Shown here in pieces: positions 22,869-35,122 of a stretch of DNA of 64,000 nucleotides (position 1 is the stretch's first letter; each line of letters starts with the position of its first letter). Both the position numbers and the translations under genes were made by a program. Source of the DNA: Coccinella septempunctata (taxonomy: Eukaryota > Arthropoda > Insecta > Coleoptera > Coccinellidae); NCBI RefSeq assembly GCF_907165205.1, contig NC_058192.1:3410001-3474000 (forward strand), in the 5' to 3' direction. Under the pieces are notes generated by a model that was given only the letters and a program-made list of their open reading frames with translations, was not told the origin of the DNA and made no database searches.

Positions 22869-25800
22869 ATTAAATCCATAGAAGAGTTTCGAGATGAAAT
22901 TTCAATCGAAATAATTTTGTAATGCCTTTCAGAATGATCCATATTGCAAGTCCAGGCCATACCAATCTGGATTGTTATTTAGAAACGTCCAAACATAATC
23001 TATCAACCCAGGAATGTCCATTAGTTAAATTCCAGGAAATACGTCGGCGAAGCGCACCCATAAACAAGGATGCACATGTACCGTCAAGAACAAAGGGAAA
23101 ATAATTATTCTCGTTCTGTTTTGGGCCTTACGCTCTTAATCGCTTGGCCGTAAACTGAGAGGCCATTATGACCTACCCCAACCCTACGGCCAACTTGACC
23201 GCGAGATGTTTTTGAGCCAAACGCCGACCTGACGTTATCTTCGATAGGTTCGGCCACTCCTGAATTAAACAGGCTATTTATGGCGACATAATCCCGGCTT
23301 AGCCGAGGCCTTAAATCTCGAAATACTGGCTTTGTCCAGAATAATTCCCATTGTTCCTAGTGGCTGCGTTTCTGAATGGGGTGGCGTCCATTCATGAGAT
23401 GGCAGGATGAATGGGATGAAGTCTCGAACAATAGGAAAGGATTTGTTCATGATCTCGAAACTATTCCTAGTTTTTTTCGTAAATTTGATTGACCAAGATA
23501 ATATTTCTGTTTCCTATATTTTAAATCGAGGGTAAAACGTAGCATAATTGATGTAGATGTGAAGACATAGTGTCTACGGGGTGTTAACAAATGAGTACGG
23601 AAAGTTTTCAAGAATCCTTCAAAGGGGGCCTTTCATGTAAATTGAAGCTGTTCAGCTTGTCAAATTTTTTTTCTTGGGAGTAATGGCATCATGTAGGCAT
23701 ATTCCTGATTTTAAAACACAATTGAGGACAATTCAGTCAAGGAACCTATGATATGTTTTGAATGTTTCCATATCCAAAATCCTAACGCTCAGACAAGAAT
23801 ATTTCTTCATGAACTGCCTCTCCAAGCATACTTCTCCCTGGAATCTGAACACAGCCAATGTTAACGATGTCCAAGAAGAACAATAATTATCAAGCACTAA
23901 ATACCACGTCTCACACATAATTATTTTCTTTTACGCCATTAAAATCCATGCGGAAGTAACCGGTTAATATATCCTCAGCAAACTCATAATCCTTTTTCCG
24001 CCGTACCTTTTAACATTCAAATGTGTGTGGCCATAAATCATTTGGAGGGGTCATCAGTGGCAGCTTTGAACCATTTGTACTGATTACCATATTAATTAGT
24101 GCTAGCCATATTAAGGTTAGTTAAGATGGTAAATTATTTATTTGCTGGCCAAAGGCGGTGTTACTTATTGGATTGCTCGTGGCCAACGATATACGTCATT
24201 TTTTCTGGCGTGGTTTATGAGACGTTAAGAACAATCACCACGAATAACTCAGTGAAGTTTCCCTAGCAAAATGGGCAGATGTTCATACATGCGCAGGGAA
24301 AATCTACAGATATTCTTCAAGAATAAAAGGTATGTATTTTCTATTCAGATGATGAGGTTGATTCCAACATTTTCTGTCGTTTTCTGATCAGTCTAGTTTT
24401 TCATTATACGTCTTCTGCGTAAAATGGACATCCGTATACGTATTTTCATATCACCCGAACACGTGTGGACCTACTGAAGTCCTAAACATTTTACGACACA
24501 CAATATTCCTGGTAATATCCTGTTTTACTCTTATGAAACGCGAGGGTCCGATACTAGCCGAAATATAATATATACAGCCAATTTCACCTAGCCATAAACT
24601 CGGCCACAATCTGGATTTAGAACATAAGGACAAACATTTCAATAATCGTTTCCTGTTGTAAAATGACCAATGGCAGATGTCTTCCTTTGAAACAATGGAC
24701 CGAAGTATGGTCTGTGTCGAATCTGAGGGACAATGAGTGTATAGGTCGGTTCGGAAATTCGCTTTGATGAAGATAAGTAGGCCACAACCGCCACAATGAA
24801 CAATAAAGTATCGTGATTCGTTATTTATACACCACTACTTTAAGATGGCTTAATGAGTTTGAGAAATTCCGCCAAGACATAACATGTTGATTTATTTAAT
24901 CATCAGAATATCATTCTTGAATAATTATAGTATTCGTATTAATATCACACTTCCATCTCAAAGTTAGGAAGGTAGTAGACGATATCGATCGGTAGTAACA
25001 TATTTGAAAAAATTAATCTCCCTGGAAGTAAATATAATGACTTTTCTATTATATTCCCCGTCATTCAACATGTATACTGAAGCACACACCTTTTTTCTAC
25101 CCCATACATGACCGCCCTTTTCATTTAATCAATTTCACGCAGCGTTTCCTCTTCATAATAACCATAAAAAATTGAAAAGCTTTTTGATTAGCCTATTCAC
25201 CCCAGAAACACAAACTGTATCTTCCATCAGCTGTTATACGTATATATGTGTAATTCGATCTAAAAAGATCTTTTATGAAGAGAGGGAACAATAGCGAACA
25301 TCATATTATATTTTGTAGTACTACACGAAAAAGAAGAATTGCAGCCATTTGGAGAAAAATTTTTCATCGGTTGCTGAATTCTTTCTTAAGAACCAAATCG
25401 TGATTTGATAATTTCTGGCAAATTTAAGAGAAGTTGATTCACTCGTATATAACGACTCGAAATGTTACTGGATATTTATGAGAAGGAAACCTTCGCAGAA
25501 AGCTGCTCGACGGTAAGAAGTGAAAAAACATAACGTCTTCTAGTGAACTATCTGGAACCGTCTTACATCAGGAACTTCGGGCGACGACAAACCGATTGGA
25601 AGGATGAGAAAAACAGAGAAAGCCTTGATAACTTGTTGGAAACTGCGGGAAACAGAAATACCCGTATTTTATTCACAGTCAGCTGACTCCAACAAAAGAC
25701 CCCATTCCATGTAAACCCGTGGTGAATCTTCCTTCATAACTCTGGCGAAAAAGTACGCGGAGGCAGCTTGACGAAGTTTCATTTACTCCAAAAGCCAATA

Positions 25801-28384
25801 ACAGAGTTGTGCGAAAGTTTTAGTCATATTTCGTCTTATACATAGCTGATGTGTATTTCATCCTGAACATACGAGGTACGAGGCATTAGAGCAAAATGAA
25901 TAGGATTCGAAGACAGCCTCCTATCTTTGTGTGAAAGGCGTCGACTTCATGATCTCTCTCCCTTCAGAAGCTGTAATCTCTAGGAGTTCCAGAAGCTGCG
26001 TTGATCTACTGGAGCATATTCACATTGGTATCATCATGAAGTTGCTAATCCTCTCATAATCTACATGCCCATGTCTTCTCCAAATGTACAAATGAAGAAG
26101 GAAGAGTGATTTTTCCACCATGTCAAATTATTTACAAACTGATTAGAGCCACTCAGATCAATAGATCCTTTCGGTTTTTTTTTTTTTCGAGTAACGCATT
26201 TTTCTGTTTCATAGTTCCATGTCTTCTCATGCATATGTACTTGTACTTAGGTATATCTGTTAGAAAACAGATGACGTGAAGGAAATATTGAACTATTTGC
26301 AGAATCGAAAAGCGAATGTATTTCAACAATTTATCTCCTCCACTAATTGTATTACGAGTAGTAAGAATTCCAAGCGGTCCGATCTAATGATTAAAAAGCA
26401 CGCATGTTTTATGTAACATTTCATGAGCGGTGCTCTTAATTGGTGATTCACAATGTTAATTGACCATGCCCTGGGAAGTGTTGATGTGAAACTGGGTTCA
26501 GGATACTTTACCAGTTCAATCATAATCACTCAGCTATAGAGAAGGCTTAATCTTATCAAAAGTAGTTAATGCTTGTACCAGGGGAAGGAAAGTAACAAAC
26601 CACACAAGTTTATCGGCTTCTTATGAAACAAAAAGAAAGTATTTCTGATATCGACCGAATACGGGCAATAAAAAATGTTAACATTCGATCAAATCATGAA
26701 ATGGGAATTTGATGGTTGATCTAATGTTACATATGTAGAATCGTACAAAATGACCAATTTCAGAGCTTTTAGTCGATCGAAAGGTTCTTTTATCGAATGA
26801 TTGTTTTTTAGGAGTGCTTTTAGGGTCAATGCAATGGTGTACATTCCATAAAGGTCAAATTGGTTCACTCATATTCGAGATGGAATGAATAACCACCAAA
26901 CGAACAAACAGATTATGTAGAAATATTCATAACTCTCTTGGTGATGACGATTTTGATCCTTTCATCTGTGTATCCAACGCCTCACTAAAGACAGCTCGGC
27001 AAATATTATTTTGATATTATTTCTCTATTTAAATATGTATGTATGTATAAATATATATTATTCTGAGTATCTGGATGTCTATCTACTAAATTCTTTGCTT
27101 ATACTACCTGAAACGTCAGACAAATTCCAGATCATAAATCAAAAAGTCTCTGAAGATTCTGGTTATCCACAATTCTTCATATTTACTCATATGCTTCTTC
27201 CACTGCCAACAGGGATGATCCATGATATGTATGGAGGAAAATATATCAGAGCAAACATTAGCTTTCTATATTTGTCTTAGGTGTAGCGAAATAATGTGGA
27301 CAATATTTCGAAGAACAATTTCACACTTTATATTTATCGATTCAACATCTCAAATTCGACTTTATATTTCATCAAGGGAAGTCATGCTGTTCATAAGTCA
27401 TAAGGATAAAATGAACATGATTGGAGATAACACACATTGAACAACATCTCATTTTGCAGCCATAATCGATGTTATTTATATAATTGAGATATCGTCCGAG
27501 ATGGCTTCTCTATTATATTCAATTAAGATGATGGGGCATTATCAAGAACGTATTGCCCACTCTATGTTCCGAAGAAATTACTTCCTGTGATCGCAAACAC
27601 TTGAATATTATGTGTTCAGAATACCAACTTTGCAATAATTCATCGTCGAGTGGGATATTATAGCCTTCATGAGGCCTTTTTGCGCGAAAAATCCAAATTG
27701 AGGCAATCATTTCTTAATGAATTGTAGGAAGTCTCATTATTTGATAAACGATTCATTTTTCCTCTGACATTTAGTCATAATGGTCCACCAAAGATGCCTA
27801 GGTTAGGATTCTACCTCCCAATTCAGGATATTTCTGTGCATTCAACATCCAGAATGTTTCATTGTCGGATGATGATTATTATCAAGACACAAAGATACGA
27901 ACTGAAGGTGCTTCATCAAGATATCACTAAATGCATAGAAACGAATGACAGTTATATCTTCGATGCTTGGAGGTGCGTTTAATGGAAGTGTAGGAGATAA
28001 TCATGCCGCTGATTTTTCCATGTAACTCATCGTTCTTTACCTTTTTGCGACCCTAGTCCGCTCTGGAAATGAAGCATTAACATTTTAATTAGGAAGCGAT
28101 GCCATCGCCTGTCAGATACAAGCCGTGCTTGTCTGATTTTAATGAGGAATGTGATGGAAATACGCCCGGAGTAAAAGGAAAACGTGTGAGATTCTACAGC
28201 ATTAACGTTTCTCCATCTGTCATTCCGTTTTTATGATCGGGAATGATTTGATTTTGCGTGTTTCGTTTCTTTGGTATAGGCACCGATTTGTCGAGGAAAT
28301 GAGTTGAAGATGGTGCGAACATAGGGGAGCCATGAAATATAGTTGTTTCGCACTACATCTGCATGGTTCATTTTATAGGTATAT
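22869..28384. other. unassigned DNA, probable intron, with a GC-rich block
   Basis: About 5.5 kb without a recognised gene. 23120-23330 is GC-rich with several GGCC/GGCCG-type motifs and stands out from the AT-rich surroundings, so it is a candidate regulatory block only by composition. Frames at 22922-23104 and 27011-27280 (+) have no family features. A short T run lies near 26176-26188. Confidence 0.3.
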
Positions 28385-28860
28385 CAATTCCAAAAAACTT
28401 AAGCAAGAACTTTTCCAGCAGATTTTTGGACACGGAACTTCTTAGGTCTTGGGGAACCAGAGTGTCGCCATTGCATCGATTGTTGCTTTGTTCCTGGATC
28501 GTAGAAATGTACCCAAGTCTCATCCATAGTAACAATTCGGTTCAAGAAGTCTACATCGTTTTCAAATCGTGCACAGATCGAACGCGATGCTTCTACCCTT
28601 ACACGCTTTTGGTCAACATTCAAACATTTGAAGATCCATTTTGCAGCAATTTTTCTCATGTCCAAATTGACGTGAACTATATGATGAATGCGTTCGTATG
28701 AAATATTCAGTGCTTCAGATATCCCTTTTAGCCCAATTCGACGGTCTGATAAAATCATGTCATGAACTGCATCGATAATTTCAGGGACTGACACAGAAAC
28801 TGGCCTTCCCGATCGGTCATCATCTTCAATGGAAAATTTACCTCTTTTGCTAATTTTTCA
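28385..28860 (-). pseudogene. mariner transposase, partial
   Basis: An open frame over about 130 codons includes the second helix-turn-helix region (IDAVHDMILSDRRIG, then SEALNISYERIHHIV). It also has the first catalytic Asp in TMDETWVHF, which is intact here although lost in the 30-kb copy. It ends at KVLA where the element is cut. The upstream part (FSIEDDDRSGRP) is present, but a small deletion breaks the frame near 28850. The catalytic residues two and three are missing with the C-terminal half. Confidence 0.88.
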
Positions 28861-28890
28861 CGGTCGCATTTAATGCGAACACCATTAAGC
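28385..28890 (-). mobile_element. mariner, central fragment
   Basis: Homologous to the N-terminal and central part of the mariner at 29986-31249 in inverse orientation. Both terminal repeats are missing: homology starts in the middle of the gene near 28385 and decays after the KNW...SFKRGKF region near 28850-28890. It lies about 1.1 kb from the plus-strand copy, but the two differ by several indels, so they are separate insertions rather than one rearranged element. Confidence 0.88.
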
Positions 28891-29785
28891 AATGTTAAAC
28901 TACACGAATTCATTCAATTATTCCTAATGAACAAGCTGCCTCGTTGAATTTATATTGATGCATCGTATCCCATATCCTCTTATTGTTCCACAATCTATAG
29001 CTTCATCAATTTCAGAGAACCCTCGATACAGATACGTATTTAATGCCGCTTGATGGTGAATTTGGACCATAGAGGGATACAGTGGATCGACTTCAAATGA
29101 TATTTCATGTAGGGGATGTAATATGAATCGAGAATGAAGACAAAAAGGGGAAAATGACTGAAGTCATGTATCGCTTTATGTATTGGAAATAATTTTCCCC
29201 CATAGCGTTGTGAGCTACGAGTGGAAAATCATGATTTAGATCGTGGCGATTCAGCGGTGTATTATGATGAAACTGGGCGATGAAATAACAGCAAATATTG
29301 GTCCTGTGGGTGACTGAAATATCCGGAAATTTTTATACTTGGAGTATGTGGGAAACGATCAAAAATCCTCATAATAAGTTCCGCACGAATAACCTGAGGT
29401 GAATAGGAATATTTCGACGTCTTACAGCCATATATGTATATCGAAAAATATTTATGCCTGTCCGCGTACAGCCGGTCATAAACCATGTATTAAGTGGTCT
29501 GAAATTTACAGTTTCCTATAACCGACACGATCAAAATGAAGGCACATAGTTTATAGGATGCCCAGGCCGAAACATCTCGCGGTGGGCGAATGTAAATACT
29601 ATGCAATCCGAGAAATACCCGTAGAATCGAGTCCGGTCGTTTAGGTTGTAATCGTAAATTCGATCTCATTCTGAGAGACGTTGTCCGTGGGCTGAACGGA
29701 AAAAATCTAGCGTGCGTGAGGTATCAACTCGAATGGAACTAGGATACCTACCTACCATGATGCTGAAATTTTCATACTACCGTTG
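28891..29785. other. unassigned DNA, probable intron
   Basis: Nothing recognised between the two mariner fragments except family B sequence beginning near its right end. Confidence 0.3.
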
Positions 29786-29960
29786 TGAAGGTTTTTCGAA
29801 GGTCAACTTTGGATAAGCGTATCTCCCGCAAAAATCATTGTATATCTGGAAGTGATTAATTTTCTGAAAGGGCAACTCTTCTAGTAATGAATCTCGAAAT
29901 TTCATCGAGCTCGGTGCAACCGTTTGTTCTTGACGAATTTTTAAGTGACCTCATCCCATC
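29786..29960 (+). repeat. family B, single 174-bp subunit
   Basis: One decayed copy of the 174-bp subrepeat: TTTTTCGAAGGTCAACTTT, then GGGCAACTCTTCTAGTAATG and CGGTGCAACCGTTTGTTCTT. These match the units at 10719 and, inverted, at 57904. It ends about 25 bp before the mariner insertion. Confidence 0.7.
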
Positions 29961-29985
29961 CTGATCTAAATACATATTCAATATA

Positions 29986-31249
29986 CGAGGATGTATAGAT
30001 ATCTAGTTAGCCTAGACCAGTTCCAAGTTCCATGCACACAAAAAATATTGCGTTACCATAGCTACGAACATTAGAAGTGTCAGTGTGAAGTTTGAGGTCA
30101 AAAAAGTAAACCAGAGTTGCGCAATAAATTAAAAGAAAGCACATGTCCACCGAAATTGTGAAAATCGAAAAATTGGAGTATCGAGCCATCATCAAGTACC
30201 TGTATTTAAAAGGGTTAAGAGGTAAGCAGATTTACGAAGATATGCTTAATACCCATGGTGATCAATGTCCTTCGTATGCGACCGTGAAAAATTGGACTGC
30301 AAGCTTCAAAAGAGGTAAATTTTCCATTGAAGATGATGACCGATCGGAAAGGCCAGTTTCTGTGTCAGTCCCCGAAAATATCGATGCAGTTCATGACATG
30401 ATTTTATCCGACCGTCGAATTGGGCTAAAACGGATATCTGAATATTCCATACGAACACGTCAATTTGGACATGAGAAAAATTGCTGCAAAATGGATCCAC
30501 AAATGTTTGAATGTTGACCAAAAGCGTGCAAGTATAGAAGCATCGCGTTATATTTGTGCTCGATTTGAAAACGATGTAGACTTCTTAAACCGAATTGTTA
30601 CTATGAATGAAACTTGGGTACATTTCTATGGTCCTGAAACAAAGCAACAATCGATGGAATGGCGACACTCTGGTTTTCCAAGACCTAATAAGTTTCGTGT
30701 CAAAAAATCTGCTGGACAATTTCTTGCTTCAGTTTTTTGGGATTGCCATGGAGTAATCATGATTGATTTTTTGGATAAGGGTAGAACAATAACCGGAGAT
30801 TACTATTCGACATTACTGACCACTCTACGGGAAAAAATTAAAGTGAAAAGACGAGGAAAACTATCGAAAAATGTTTTGTTTTTGCAGGACAACGCCCCTG
30901 CACAGAAATCTTATGTTGCCATGCAAAAAATTCGTGATTTAGGGTTTGAATTACTAGAACACCCCCCTTATTCACCAGATTTAGCTCCATCGGACTATCA
31001 TCTCTTTCCTCAACTGAAAAAAAGTTTAAAAGGTCGTAAATTTTATTCAAACGAGGAGGTAATAAAAGCTGTGGAGGTCTGGTTTGCAGAGCAAGAAGAA
31101 ACATTTTTTTTGAAAGGTCTAGAGACGTTGCAGGTTCGCTGTAATAAATGTATCCAATTGAGAGGAGAATATGTTGAGTAATAAAATATTTTGACATTGA
31201 AATTTTGTTTGGTTCTATGGAAGGCTAAGAATTTTTCAATATATCCTTA
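29986..31249 (+). mobile_element. mariner, full-length but defective
   Basis: 1264 bp, a usual mariner length. The left end reads CGAGGATGTATAGATATC...TTAGCC, and the right end is the inverted counterpart (GGCTAAGAATTTTTCAATAT). TA flanks both sides (29984-29985, 31250-31251). The TIRs are about 28 bp and imperfect. One transposase frame fills the interior. Confidence 0.92.
30143..31181 (+). pseudogene. mariner DD34D transposase, frameshifted, first Asp lost
   Basis: Starts MSTEIVKIEKLEYRAI. The N-terminal helix-turn-helix half runs to KRISE, then deletions of about 8 and 18 bp (compared with the 28.5-kb copy) shift the frame near 30440. The second part from 30465 is open to the family stop at 31181. 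The first catalytic position reads TMNETWVHF, so Asp is replaced by Asn. The second is intact in LQDNAP and the third in YSPDLAPSDYHLFP, with 34 residues between them. The ending CIQLRGEYVE and stop gives the C terminus that is deleted in the 12.8-kb copy. It should be inactive both from the frameshift and from loss of the first Asp. Confidence 0.93.
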
Positions 31250-31251
31250 TA

Positions 31252-32739
31252 TACTTATAATCTTCTCTTTTTCACGATGTTCTGATATGGGAATACCCAA
31301 AATGCTGCATGGAAATTCACTGAATTGATCGAATAGAAAATTACAGCAGGCCCCACGAGGCTTGGCTCCGACCGCATAGGTATGTTAACACAGAATCAAA
31401 ATTGAAGGAAGATTAAAAGCTATTTTCGGAATCGGTTTATACGGCATTGTTCCAGCTGCAGCACCACCGAAAACAAATTTATACGAAGATTGTGTTTGTT
31501 TTACGGCATCGTAAAAGTCTTGCGAGGGGCGTCGTTTAGCGTCTTTTCGTTTTAACCTCTCTTGATTTGATAAGAAATATCCCGAATGTAAAGGCTCGGA
31601 TGGAGAAATTAAATGAAAATTTCAGAGTATGAATTAATTTGCGTCATTTCGTCACACTGAGCCATAAAACTTTTCCAAATTTCACTCGTTTCGTTTCGAC
31701 GAAGGAAGGAAGTTGTTTACGATGAAAAGGAAATTGGGTGCTTTTAACTCCAAAACGCAAACCATTCAAACGAGGAAATGAACCAACTTTGGCTGATTTC
31801 CTGTCGCATGACCTCAATATCTTCATGAAAGTGGATGTAACAATACATAAAAGCTTTATGCTCGAATCCCATTCTGAATAAACTAATTACCCAGAGCAGA
31901 TCGAACACAGGGAGTAAACCTATTGTTGACAGGTACCAAATATGTGTTCTTACATTCAACAATTCTTACAACAACAATTATCCATTTTTGATCCTCCATA
32001 CAATAAAAGAAGAGGAATAAGCTATAAACTACACCCTGTATACATCAAAACAGAAGAAGATAACCCCATTTTCTCCCAGGTGAATATATGTCTAATTAAT
32101 GGTGTGATAAGGCTCAGGCAGATTTATCTCCGTTAATCAATTTTCAAGAGTTCACACATCACACAACTCTTATCTCATTATTTATTCACGCCAGCGTAAC
32201 AATAAAACCAAACTGAAAATCCATTACCCTCGCGTGAAGAAATATGCAACGTCGCTTTCAAGAGTGGAATGATAAAGCTGATACTAAAAAGAAACCACCT
32301 TCATCAACATGCAAGGAGATTGCAGAACTCAGTCAAAAATCTTGTTAACGAGTTCCTTATCTCCTCCTCAGATTGGCGGATCTTTTCTGAAGTAAATGCA
32401 TTATAATTAACACCTAATTAAAACTGAGATGGGGTGCTTATAAAACAGCATTCCAGACATGTAATATTTTAATGAGAGGCGTTTATTACAATTAACGAAG
32501 GCGTCAAGAAAATAATTGGTGAGCTTATAAAGAAATCGAGATGACAGAGGTATTTTAAAATGTCTTCATAAGTCTGAGATAAACGGGGTATTTTTTCAGT
32601 CGGGGTGATCAGAGTGGGGCAAAATACCCATTATGATGATTATCTGTCCATTGTTCTGGGAAAAAATGAAAGATGGTCAAGGGTCACCATAGCTCATCGA
32701 TCTTTGCGGAATGAGAGATGAAACTATATCTTAGGATAG
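31252..32739. other. unassigned DNA, probable intron
   Basis: No gene recognised. A CACCCTGTATAC tip near 32033 is another instance of the shared element-end motif without a partner. Confidence 0.3.
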
Positions 32740-33010
32740 TAATAAAATACCCTGATTTTCAGACATAACACCTTGCTCTATTTTGACCTAAAAATTCGAT
32801 ATTTTCGAAAATAGACTCAGCGTGTTTGAAAACCTATACTTTCATTCCAGAATTTCGGATCTCTGACACTGTTCACGGAAAATTGGTTATTTTTTCCTTT
32901 CTTCATTTGTCTGGAGGGCAATTTTCCATTGATTCATAAACTGTTTGGTTTTCTGCAACCTAAAAAAACAACTCTTATGCACTTCTCATCCTAGAGGAGC
33001 AAATAGGGAG
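32740..33010 (+). repeat. family B fragment
   Basis: Follows the order of 11270-11660 and 10555-10700: CCTGATTTTCAGACA, then ATTTTCGAAAATAGACTCAG, then TCTGGAGGGCAATTTTCCAT and CTGTTTGGTTTTCTG. It ends near GGAGCAAATAGGG. Both edges are indistinct. Confidence 0.65.
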
Positions 33011-33202
33011 CGTGGCCCAGTTGTGCTGGACCAACTCTAAGATCATGCTCCACTGCAACAATTGTATTATGCCAACGGTCACTTTCATGGTACTAGGTGG
33101 GTGTCCAAAGAACAATTTGAAGAATTAAGTAATTCGAAGAACTCTCATGGGTACAATCGTAATGATATACAGTGCAATTATGGAGATTATTGGATAGTAT
33201 CT

Positions 33203-33478
33203 CTAGGAATGACTGAAGTACCTGAATAAATAGAGATCAATGTGTTCCGTCCCACAGATTGTCAGTAATTGATGACATAATTGGTTAACATCGAGGGAAT
33301 CGATTGAGAAAGCTTCAAGAAATATTATGGAAATTTGTTTGTTCTCTGTGATTCGTTCGCAATTCTGAGATGAATTTTCCACCCCTGAAAAAACTTCTTC
33401 ACGAGATATGCCCAAGGCTAGAGCCAAAACGAAGATTGATGTTAAACACCAGCACTGGAAGCAACTTTTCGAGATCAT
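33203..33478 (-). CDS. candidate small secreted protein or first exon (91 codons)
   Basis: The open frame starts MISKSCFQCWCLTSIF and continues with the hydrophobic VLALALG, which looks like a signal peptide of about 24 residues. The predicted mature part of roughly 67 residues is mixed polar and hydrophobic with three cysteines (QNCER, QLCHQ, TICGT). No known family is recognised. The ATG context (GAGAT before ATG) is ordinary and no TATA box is obvious. A CAG|GTACTT near the end could be a splice donor. It lies on the same strand as, and inside, the predicted 38.7-kb intron of the tensin-like gene. Chance open frames of this size are common in AT-rich DNA, so this is only a candidate. Confidence 0.25.
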   Translation of the reverse strand: MISKSCFQCWCLTSIFVLALALGISREEVFSGVENSSQNCERITENKQISIIFLEAFSIDSLDVNQLCHQLLTICGTEHIDLYLFRYFSHS

Positions 33479-35066
33479 ATCTCCTCACAGTTTGATGATT
33501 TGAATTTCTAGGAGTTTCTGAAGGTGCTTGACTCATTTTACTCACTCACTTAGGTAAAAAATCTCTTCCTCCTAAAAGGGAAAGAAGGAGGTTTGCCTTA
33601 TGAACAGATACCATGAAAATTATTTTTGGATTCAAGGAGAATTGAAGGATATTTCGCCATATCATTTCAGGATAAATTAGGTTCAAACTGCTCAGCTTAT
33701 TCATCTGGTTTACAGTAGGTAAGTCAATAACCAACAGCGTGTACTTCATACCAACCTAGCAAAGTTCTATTCGATAGGCTAGATTGCATGAGTGGAATTA
33801 GTATGTCAACAAGTTTTGAGCCTGAAATTATGAAGCAGTATCTGTATTATAATGTTGAGTAAATTGAACAGATTAATCTTATCTAATGCTCTTTGGCGTG
33901 AGCAAACGAGTAGCAGAACGGATTTTAATTAGATAAGTTTCACAACATCCAGTAAATACAGAGCAGAGGGTAATATACATCGATGTGTCTCTGGAAACAC
34001 GGTTTGAAAGCAATTTATGGCTCAATTTTGGACGAAACGTTTATGAGAGTGTATAATGATAATGGCTTTGGGGCTTGTAACATACTTCGGAAGGCAGCAT
34101 CACTTCAGCTCCGATTTCGGATGTTAGATTACCATCGTGGATCCAATTGTTCCAAATTATTCAAAGGTGAGGAAACGAGGATTGAAACAATCCGGAAACA
34201 GGGACCATACCAATCGAGAACTCCTCAAATTTTTTCTATCCTCGATACAATGGCCAATATTTGCTTACATGCAATAAAATCCACCAACAAAGCAAACTTT
34301 ACAACTTCCTCAATTGCCGTTACAGCCGATGCATGTGTGAACGTACCATAATAGGCGAAGAACACAGCTCCAATCTAAAAAATTTTGATTGGCATTGCGT
34401 GGGACGAAACATGACCGAGGGAACTGCCATCAATGGCTTGTTCTGCAATCTATTAACCATATACCACCATCGTCTACTCTGTAATTTCAGTCAATCAAAA
34501 TCAATTATGTTTGGTAAACGGGTGGAGGCATTTCTGGTGGTGTTATCTGTCGATCATTGCCGGAAAAATATGGTTGTGTCGAAGGCAACTGATCTGAGGT
34601 TCGTTAGATGAATTTATAGTCTTCAGTCTCTGCTGTAGCCTTCGTATGAATTGGTTGTGAGTTGGGGGAAGATGCATACTTTGAGAATACTCGAAGCAAC
34701 GGATCTGAGCACCGCGGTGCAGAAATTGAAATGGAGTCATGTGAAAAAGTTTGAATCCATGGACCTCTGAGTGAGTTCCTGCAGCGAATAGCATTATTTG
34801 CACGTTGAACTTTCGGATTACGAATCTTTTTTTCAGTGAGCGTTCCTTTCAACTTCAACTTATAAGCTTGAATGTCTCTGTGGTGGCTACTTCTGCAAAT
34901 AATCAGATTACTAGGAACTTTGTTTTTAAGCCTGATACGAGTTGATTAACTTTTTCGTAATTCACTTTAATGAACCTACAGTTTCAGAGCTGGATAAGTT
35001 GGTCGGGGCTTCTAATTAACATCTCTTTTAGGATGATAAGATCGCAGATGTTAGTGCAAGACTTAC
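33479..35066. other. unassigned DNA, probable intron
   Basis: Overlapping frames on both strands at 33983-34858 show no family features. Nothing else recognised. Confidence 0.3.
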
Positions 35067-35119
35067 CGCTATTTGACAGCAGGTTTCTCAGAAGGTTTTT
35101 CATCAGCGTTCATCCTTAC
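35067..35119 (-). other. candidate recursive splice site with a 53-bp RS-exon
   Basis: On the minus strand TTTATTTATTCTTTTTCAG is directly followed by GTAAGG, i.e. a strong acceptor fused to a strong donor. This is the form of zero-length ratchet points in long insect introns. 53 bp further on, AGCG|GTAAGT gives a second strong donor, so an RS-exon of 53 bp can also be defined. All three frames of that exon contain a stop. In the phase-0 frame expected from the upstream exon it would add 16 codons (VRMNADEKPSEKPAVK) and then TAG. Inclusion would therefore act as a poison exon, while splicing again at GTAAGG would remove it. It divides the predicted intron into about 21.8 and 16.9 kb. Confidence 0.5.
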
Positions 35120-35122
35120 CTG

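Noticed and set aside
28385..31249. Two mariner pieces in inverse orientation 1.1 kb apart, read as one large foldback element
   Set aside because: They cover different parts of the gene and differ by private indels, so separate insertions are simpler. The chance of pairing between them remains.
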